Source: Gossypium raimondii (lineage: Eukaryota; Streptophyta; Magnoliopsida; Malvales; Malvaceae). From it: a stretch of 64,000 nucleotides of DNA. The stretch covers positions 59,959,371 to 60,023,370 of the forward strand of contig NC_068567.1 of NCBI RefSeq assembly GCF_025698545.1, given 5' to 3'. Numbering within the stretch: position 1 is the first letter of the stretch; each line of letters begins with the position of its first letter. The translations under genes and the position numbers were made by a program. Positions 57,001-64,000 of this stretch are shown piece by piece. The notes beneath the pieces were generated by a model that was not told where the DNA came from, did no database searches, and saw only the letters and a list, made by a program, of their open reading frames with translations.

Positions 57001-59622
57001 TACTAGACACGTATACATATTAAAACTATAAAATTAGAAATTATTTGTTAAAAATTATATACAATAAATAATAAAATACATAATTTGGAATTAATTAATA
57101 ATAGCACTTGAAATTAGAGGTGTTCATCGCCCGGCCCGACGGCCCGCCCGAAATATGGGAGGTTTGGGTAAAATATAGGCCGGAATATGGGCTTGGGCAA
57201 AAAACGAGGCCCGATTAAAAATGGGCGGGCCTCGGCATAACTTTTTAGCCGGGCCCGCCCGCCCGAATAATAAATATTTTATTTTTATTTTTAACTTTAA
57301 AATACTTTTAAAATACTTTTTTAATTTTTTAATTTTAAAATTTTTTAAATTTTTTAAAATACTTTTTTAATTTTAAAATATTTTAAAATACTTTTTTTAA
57401 TTTTTATTTTAATTTTTAAAATAAATTTTTGGTATTTATTTAAAAAACGGGCCGGGCCGGGCCCGGGCTTATGAATTTTTTCCCGGGCCGGGCCTGGACA
57501 AAATTCTAGGCCCATATTTCGGGCCGGGCCGGGCCTAGGACCCGGGCCGAAATTTTTTTCTGGGCCCGACCCGAACCCGGCCCGGCCCATGAACACCTCT
57601 ACTTGAAATATATACATTATTAAAATAAAAAAGTTAAATTAAAGTAAAAAAATTATAAAATATATTAGAATGAAGTTTTGGTTGAGTGAAAATTTTAAGA
57701 TTTTACTAATTCAATTGATGCGGGTTGAAATCGAATCGTATGTATATTTTAATTGGTTTTATTAAAATAAAAGTTTAAAATACCTTAAAATAGTGTAATT
57801 TATTTTAATTATGAAATGATATTTTCAGAATTTCTTAATTGAGTTAGTGACCTAGTTGAGGTGACACCAACTCAATAAAATACATTATAAGTAGTATAGA
57901 TGTACAAGTAATGAAGGTAATAAATCGTGCATGATAAAATTAAAATGTATAAAAATATCAAAAAATAGTTTTAACTGGTAAATTAAAATTTTATTAATAT
58001 AATTGGTGTGGATTGAAATCTCACCATAAATATATTTTTAGTGGAAACTCTCAAGTATGATTCTAAGCGCTTACTCTTGGTAATTATATTGAAGCGCATA
58101 ATTGATTAAAATCATGTGTTTCTATTTATTGAGGATTTAAAATTGAATTAGAGATTAGAAAATTCTATTATTATTCTATTAATTCCATTTAATATTAATA
58201 TATAATTTAATTAAATAAATTATGATATTTTTATTTTAATTATGGAAGAATATTTTCGTAAGTTCCTAACCGTGTTGGTAATCCGGTTAAGGATGACACA
58301 AACTCAATCAGTAGCTTAACTAATGGTATAGATATGCAACTGATTAGCTTAAGTATAAATTGAATGTTTTATCAATGCAATTAGTGTGGGTTCTATATAT
58401 TTTTATTAATTTTTTAAAGTGAAAAGACTAAAATATTTTTTACTAATATTATTTATTTTAATTACGTAAGAACATTCCCCTAACTTCCTAAGTATAAAAA
58501 GCTTTATTTTAATTGTAAATTAAATGTTTTATCAATGCATTTAGCGTGGGCTCTGTATATTTTTATTAGTTTTAAATGAAAAGATTAAAATATCATCAAA
58601 TGATATTGTTTATTTAAATTATGAAAGGGTATTTATTGATAACACTAATTCAATTATAAGCTTAAATGATATACCTTTTTTATTTAATCCTTTGTGGTAC
58701 AACTACGAATTCTAAATGAACATGTCAGTGCAGTGCGCATAACTCATGTAGAGGGGCCAGTATGAAAAATTTTCGAGTTGCAACTCAATATTCAGCTTAG
58801 TTTCATTTAAATGCATTTAAAAATTAAAAATAATCATATAATAATTTATTTGGCCTTCTTACTTTATAAAAAAAATATTATTTTGTCGTTCTATTTAATT
58901 TTAAAAGATGTCAAAGTTTAAGTGAAAGACTAAAATGATATTTTTTTAAGTTAAAAGATATATAAATATGAATAATGTATTTAAATTTTAATTTGTACAT
59001 GGGTTTATTTTTTACGTTATGTTTATTTTAGGTTTGTACTTAGTAATATATTTAGGTATGCGCTTGGTTAAAGTATTTTTAAAATATATTAAAATTCTAT
59101 CACATGTGCATGTGTATGAAAATCACGGATTTAGAATATAAATTTATGTTTAAAAATAATATATAATAAATAATGAAATGTATGATTTAAAACTACTTAA
59201 TCATAATAACATATGTAATATATATGATATAAAATAAAAATAGATTAAATTATGTGTAAAATAAATTTTAAACACATAAATAAATTAGATAAACAATACT
59301 AAATGCACTATAATTATTTATCATGGTTTTGTTAACAATTGCGGGTTAGTGTCCGTTGACTTATAACACCAACTTTATTAACAATATTAGTAATACTAGA
59401 AATCATATTATACGCGTATATGCGTGAAACCACAAATATAGAATACAAATGCACGTGTAAAAATAATATACAATAAATACTAAAAATATGACTTGAAACT
59501 AATTAATAATAATACATGAAATATATACGATATTAAAATTTTAAAAATAGATTAAATTATTTATTATGTTGTTGTAATTAATCTCGAGTTAACTTGTGAC
59601 ACAAATTCTATTAAATATATTA

Positions 59623-59657
<35 letters not shown>

Positions 59658-59850
59658 TATGGAAGTAGTAAAATATACATAATAAAATTAAAATATGTAA
59701 AAATATTAAAATAAAATTATTATTAAGTAGTAAATTAAAGAATTGACGTGATTTGAAGTTTGATATTATGTATATTATTATTTAAAAATAAAATAAAATA
59801 CTCTCGACTCTAATTATGGAAAGGCAGTTGGAGCCAATTGAAGATAACAC
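57001..59850. repeat. Degenerate repeat field with several related units
   Basis: Related blocks recur. Block A (CACGTATACAT..AAAAATTATATACAATAAATAATAAAATACATAA..TTAATTAATAATA..TTGAAATATATAC) is at about 57005-57640, 59100-59250 and 59395-59575. Block B (TTTTATTAATATAATTGGTGTGG(A/G)TTGAAATC) is at about 57700, 57985, 58370 and 58525. Block C (GAGTTAGTGACCTAGTTGAGG / GTAATCCGGTTAAGGATGACAC) is at about 57840 and 58275. No gene is seen. A (TA)n run lies at about 59625-59655. The field looks like an old array or piled-up insertions of one family. Confidence 0.6.
57115..57601. mobile_element. hAT-type MITE, complete, with perfect 8-bp target duplication
   Basis: 487 bp bounded by TAGAGGTGTTCATCGCCCGG and its mirror CGGCCCATGAACACCTCTA, flanked by CTTGAAAT at 57107-57114 and 57602-57609. 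Ends are GC-rich with GGGCCGGGCC words; the middle is AT-rich. It is inserted into a repeat block whose uninterrupted relative (ATACATGAAATATATACGAT, about 59510) shows the empty site. Confidence 0.92.
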
Positions 59851-60352
59851 TATTTTAATCAAATTAATGCCGTATCACATTCACAGAGTGGCACTCAGTT
59901 GTCCGGAGTCACGTGACTTGTTAAGATTAAGTAACCCCGATACGCCGACGTACTGAAGGAGGAACATAGCGTAGATAAAAACACGCTGAGAAAAGAAAAG
60001 AAACTAAAAGATCAAAAAAGGAAAGGCTGCGAACGAGCGAGAGGCGCGAAGACTGAGGAGAGAAACAAAATTTTCATTCAATCATTCTTAAATCTGTTAA
60101 AAAGACATAACGGAACCAAAAAAATAAAAATAAAAATAAAAAAGCAGAGAAAAAAAAAGAAAAAAATAAGGAGGCAATGGCAGCAACGGCCGCAAATACG
60201 AAAACGATAACGCTATTGGCGTTGGGAGGGAGCTTCTTGATTCAGAAATGACAATCCGAAACGTTAACATTTGTGTTTTTTTGGTAAAACATTTTGCTAT
60301 TATTTTAAGTGACGAAATCTGATTGGATTCTAAGAATTTTGGTGGATCGAAA
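59851..60352 (+). promoter_or_regulatory. Promoter and 5' leader of the PI4K-alpha gene
   Basis: A GTCACGTGAC palindrome with a G-box core (CACGTG) lies near 59911. GC content rises from about 59920; a purine-rich leader (AGCGAGAGGCGCGAAGACTGAGG) follows around 60035 and A-rich runs around 60120-60170. Transcription probably starts near 60000. Some upstream ATGs lie in the leader (e.g. 60178), so the true leader may be spliced or carry upstream frames. Confidence 0.5.
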
Positions 60353-63300
60353 ATGGATCCGATGATCGAACTGTGCGACATTATAGCGAGACGTCCGGAG
60401 CAATTTAGAGACAAACTAGCTTGGATTTGCGGTAGATGCCCGCAGCCGGAGACGTTACAGAACGACTCGCCGAGGGCATCAAGGTCGCAACTCCATGCGG
60501 TGATTGGCGTCGCGCGATTTCTTTCTAAATGTCCCCATTCGAGGGATGACCGACCTATATCGGTGACGCTAGAGTTTATTCGGGCCATTCCGTCATCGTT
60601 CCATCGTTCCTTTTGGCCGCAGTCTTACAACAACGATGCAATTTCTTCATTCTTCGTTGATTTCTTGAAATACATTTCTGAAACCGCTAATGCATCTCCC
60701 GATCTGGCTTCCGAGATCGCCGAGTATTTCGGGGAGGTAGTTACTACCTCCGTCAGTAACCAGGAAGGAAACGGAAACGATACGGCAATTTCTAGGGCTT
60801 TCCTGCTGGCTTTGTCAAATAACTTCCCGCCAGTTTTACAGTCTGATGCTGATCAATTGATAGATCACCTTTTCGATCAATTATCTACGTTACTTACGGC
60901 GTCACAGGGGGAGATTCCAGGAACCTTGGATACTCAGGCTGCAGCCAATGGGAGTAGTGTTTATTGGAATAGTTATGCTGATCACATGAATTTCAGTATT
61001 GATGGAGGTGGGACTATGTTTGCGCAACAAGTTGCTTCATTCGAGGACGAGTCCATGGAGAGCTTGGAGAAGCAAGAAGTTGCTTTTAAATTGATTGCTC
61101 ATACTTTGGAAAAGGTGAGCATTGATCAAAAGCATTTGGAGCAAGTGAGATTAATTGCAAAGAAGCAGCTTCAATCTATGTCTGCATTCCTAAAGGTAAA
61201 TGCCAACGGAAGCCTTGTGCTGTTCTATTTATTTCCGTTAAATTAAGGCACCCAAGTAATGCATTTTATTGGTAAAGTATGAAGAAATGGGTAACTTGTA
61301 CTCGTTTTGTAGAATAAGTTAGCATTTGAACCTTGTAGAAGCAATGTATATTGAAAAACGAGATGGTCACAACTTTTGACTTGGTATGCAGATTAGGAAG
61401 CGTGACTGGAATGAAAAAGGACAACCTTTAAAAGCCAGAATTAATGCAAAACTATCAGCTTTTCAAGCTGCTGCTAGGATGCAAATTAAAAGTCTTGTCT
61501 GTCTTGATGTGGACGCAAAGACCTCTAAGAAATTGGTGCTTGAGACTCTTGCATTGTTGATAGATGCTGCTGAAGCTTGTCTGCTCTCTGTATGGAGAAA
61601 GTTGAGAGCTTGCGAGGAGCTATTCATTTCCTTGCTTTCTGGAATTGCACAAGTTGCTGTCTCTAGGGGAGGGCAGCCGCTGCGTGTTTTGCTCATTCGT
61701 CTCAAACCCCTTGTGCTGGCTGCATGTATGCAGGTATGTTTTGTAGCTGGTTTTAGATTCTAAGTCTCGAAAATATACTTATAGATAGATTTTTTTCCCT
61801 TTTCTGTTTTTATTTTCGTAACAATGTGAATGTAACAGGCTGATACCTGGGGCAGCAGCCAAGGAGTCATGTTTGACGGTGTTCTGAAGACATGTTGTGA
61901 GATTATTGAAACTGGCTGGGCCAAAGACCGAGCTCCAATAGATACATTTATCATGGGATTAGCTACAAGCATTCGTGAGAGAAATGATTATGGGGAGCAG
62001 GTCGGTGGTATAATATTAACCATTGAATTATTAAGTCAAACAGAGAACTGCATGTGCTTGTGTGTGGGCCTAATGCACTGAACAGAGTTATACATGCAAC
62101 ATTTAGACAAACATACCTTCTCTTGATATGTGGTTTATAGTCTTTGTTCTCAATTTAGTTTAAAAGTCTATTCTTTTTCTTTTCTTTTCATATCTTTTTG
62201 CCAGAGCATTCCGCATTTGCATGTATAGAGGTTGCCTTTTACTTTTGTTTAATATGGATCAGTAATGTTATCTGTCGCCTATTATATCTTAGTAGGCTAT
62301 TTGCCTGTTTAGGTGGTAGGTATGTATGTTTCCTTTATTTATGCTTATACTTAACAAATAGCTATTGCCCCGTTTAAGTTTACTTCTTCGCTATGTTTAC
62401 ATGGTCATGCAAATTTCAGGATGATAAAGAGAAGCAGGAAGTTCCAGCAGTACAGCTTAATGTAATACGTTTGTTGGCTGATCTAAATGTTGCTATCAGC
62501 AAGCCTGAAGTGGTGGACATGATACTTCCTATTTTTATTGAAAGCTTAGAAGAGGGTGATGCTATAACTCCAAGCTTATTGCGACTTCGAGTATGTATTT
62601 TGTAATTATAAATTTAAAAACTTCTTTTTCTGCTATTTAGGTACACAAGTAACTGAAAGATTTGACTAATACTCTTTCTTGTTTAGATCACACGGCATGG
62701 TTTCTCAACTTTGACATGTACTCAATTTACTGCAGCTTCTTGATGCTGTATCTCGCATGGCAAGTTTAGGTTTCGAGAAGTCATATCGGGAAACAGTTGT
62801 TCTGATGACGAGAAGTTACTTGAGTAAACTTTCGAGTGGAGGGTCTGGAGAAAACAAAACTTCGGAGTCAGAGGCCACCACAGAACGTTTTGAGGTGTGC
62901 ATTATTTGTGAGATAGAAGTAACAATTTAGCTGTCTGGTAGTTTTTCTTATTGGTTTGGTGCTCACTGGTTCAATCACATTCTAGACTCTTCCTGCGGGA
63001 TTTCTTTTGATTGCCACTGGTCTTAAGAATGCTAAATTGCGCTCAGACTATCGGCATCGCTTGTTATCTTTGTGCTCTGATGTAGGCTTGGCAGCTGAAG
63101 CAAAAAGTGGCAGGTAAATATTTTCTGATTAGCAATATATTTGTCTTTCCTTATAATTTATGTATTTTGCTGTCTCTCTGTTTTATGGCTTGCTTTCTGC
63201 AAACTTCTTTTTTTGCTATCCTCATAATACATGTTCCAAATATTTTATTTCCAGTATCTCAAATCTTGCAGGAGTGGAGCTGATTTTCTGGGGCCCCTAC

Positions 63301-63569
63301 TTCCTGCTGTTGCTGAAGTATGTTCTGATTTTGATCCTACAGTAGATCTGGAACCTTCTCTGCTGAAGTTATTTCGCAACTTGTGGTTCTATGTTGCTCT
63401 TTTTGGGCTGGCACCTCCTATTCAGAAGACTCAAAAATCAGATTCCTCAACATTGAGCAGTTCAGGAAGCATGAGTGCTATTGCACTTCAAGCAGTGGCA
63501 GGACCATATATGTGGAATGAACAATGGTCTTCTGCTGTCCAGCGTATTGCTCAGGGGACACCTCCCCTT
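60353..63569 (+). CDS. Phosphatidylinositol 4-kinase alpha, N-terminal seven exons (continues right)
   Basis: PI4K-alpha makes phosphatidylinositol 4-phosphate at the plasma membrane. Only its N-terminal helical-repeat part is here: exons 60353-61195, 61392-61733, 61839-62000, 62420-62590, 62736-62894, 62986-63113 and 63272-63569, together 701 codons with all phases in register. Landmarks are MDPMIELCDIIARRPEQFRD, LAWICGRCPQPE, SRSQLHAVIGVARFLSKCPH, DFLKYISETANASPDLASEI, LKIRKRDWNEKGQPLKARIN, VMFDGVLKTCCEIIETGWAK, PAVQLNVIRLLADLNVAISK, KLFRNLWFYVALFGLAPPIQ and RIAQGTPPL. The family is about 2,000 residues long, so roughly the last two thirds, including the kinase domain, lies outside. The start is the first ATG in frame with the conserved N-terminus. 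All introns are GT-AG. No damage. Confidence 0.93.
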
Positions 63570-64000
63570 GTAAGTTGATTTTCAAGATTTCTTCCATGAG
63601 CACATTTCATTTTCTAAATCAGTTTCTTTTTGTGCTAATTATATTTATCAGACTGGTTTATGCTTAATTTCCTAATAAATCTGACATTAAGACATTGATT
63701 AAGTTGCAATTGTCAAGTGGAAATGTTATTGATCAGCTGGATGTGCAATCACTAGTTGAGATGGCTACATAATCTGCTGAATGTTGGGAGTTTTTACACA
63801 TTTAAAAATTTTCTTGTTGGACTGACTGGGAAGCGCAATGCCTCTTCTAGGCTTTTGCAACTAATTCAGTTATATCCATATAAAATCTATGCTTCTAGTT
63901 TTATTTTGGAATATGGTTGCCCATTTTAATTTGTCTTTAGCTTGTGTTCACATCAACTCAGTTTTAGTTCTGATTCTGAACAAAAACCTGCTTTTTTTCC
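63570..64000 (+). other. Intron 7 of the PI4K-alpha gene (unfinished)
   Basis: Begins GTAAGTTGAT after GGGACACCTCCCCTT. The stretch is T-rich, as plant introns are, and no further exon with PI4K-alpha text is visible before the window ends. Confidence 0.7.

Noticed and set aside
60323-60352. Ten-codon upstream extension of PI4K-alpha from a TTG
   Set aside because: It would need a non-ATG start; the conserved N-terminus begins at the ATG at 60353.

Overview
The window is nuclear DNA of a flowering plant (a eudicot). It is AT-rich, has GT-AG introns, and holds widely spaced genes among layered transposon debris. The repeats look like those of cotton (Gossypium, Malvaceae): long LTRs beginning TGTAACACC with many 'CACACGGCCGTGTG'-type motifs, and hAT MITEs whose ends read TAGAGGTGTTCATG. 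This assignment rests on memory of cotton repeats and gene families, not on a search.

Layout. At 308-850 (-) is the first exon of an oligopeptide transporter gene that leaves the window on the left. A complete but decayed Mutator-like element (MULE) fills 2607-9847, with ~220-bp terminal inverted repeats and a 9-bp target duplication. It carries a plant-mobile-domain (PMD) gene and a mudrA-type transposase gene, arranged tail to tail. Old MITEs and a LINE tail lie at 10-15 kb. A CorA-family Mg2+ transporter gene spans 15160-17451 (+). A decayed copy of a Pol5/MYBBP1A-type nucleolar gene lies at 20563-23090. A nuclear copy of plastid rps2 (about 23.4-26.6 kb) is split by a 2.67-kb solo LTR. 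A three-exon CYSTM mini-gene lies at 27101-27518 (-). About 9 kb of AT-rich repeat desert follows, then a single-exon PB1-domain gene at 36937-38376 (-).

The right half is richer in genes: APO4-like (41354-43069, -) head to head with CLPP6 (44062-46509, +), then MED32 (47622-48032, -) and a second, C-terminally altered MED32 copy (50313-50597, -). A DUF7086 gene (54839-55972, +) has its promoter and first ~40 codons duplicated upstream. A degenerate repeat field (57.0-59.85 kb) precedes the first seven exons of phosphatidylinositol 4-kinase alpha (60353 to beyond the window, +).

How the genes relate. There is no operon or single pathway. Two neighbouring divergent genes encode organelle-targeted proteins (APO4-like, probably mitochondrial; CLPP6, plastid), and the CLPP6-MED32 neighbourhood matches Arabidopsis At1g11750-At1g11760 as I recall it, so this part is probably ancestral microsynteny. 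The most unusual items are the MULE with a PMD gene in the position of maize mudrB, the altered second MED32, the duplicated DUF7086 5' end with a surviving 43-codon mini-ORF carrying an LxLxL motif, and the plastid rps2 insertion that fixes the exact target site of a later LTR.
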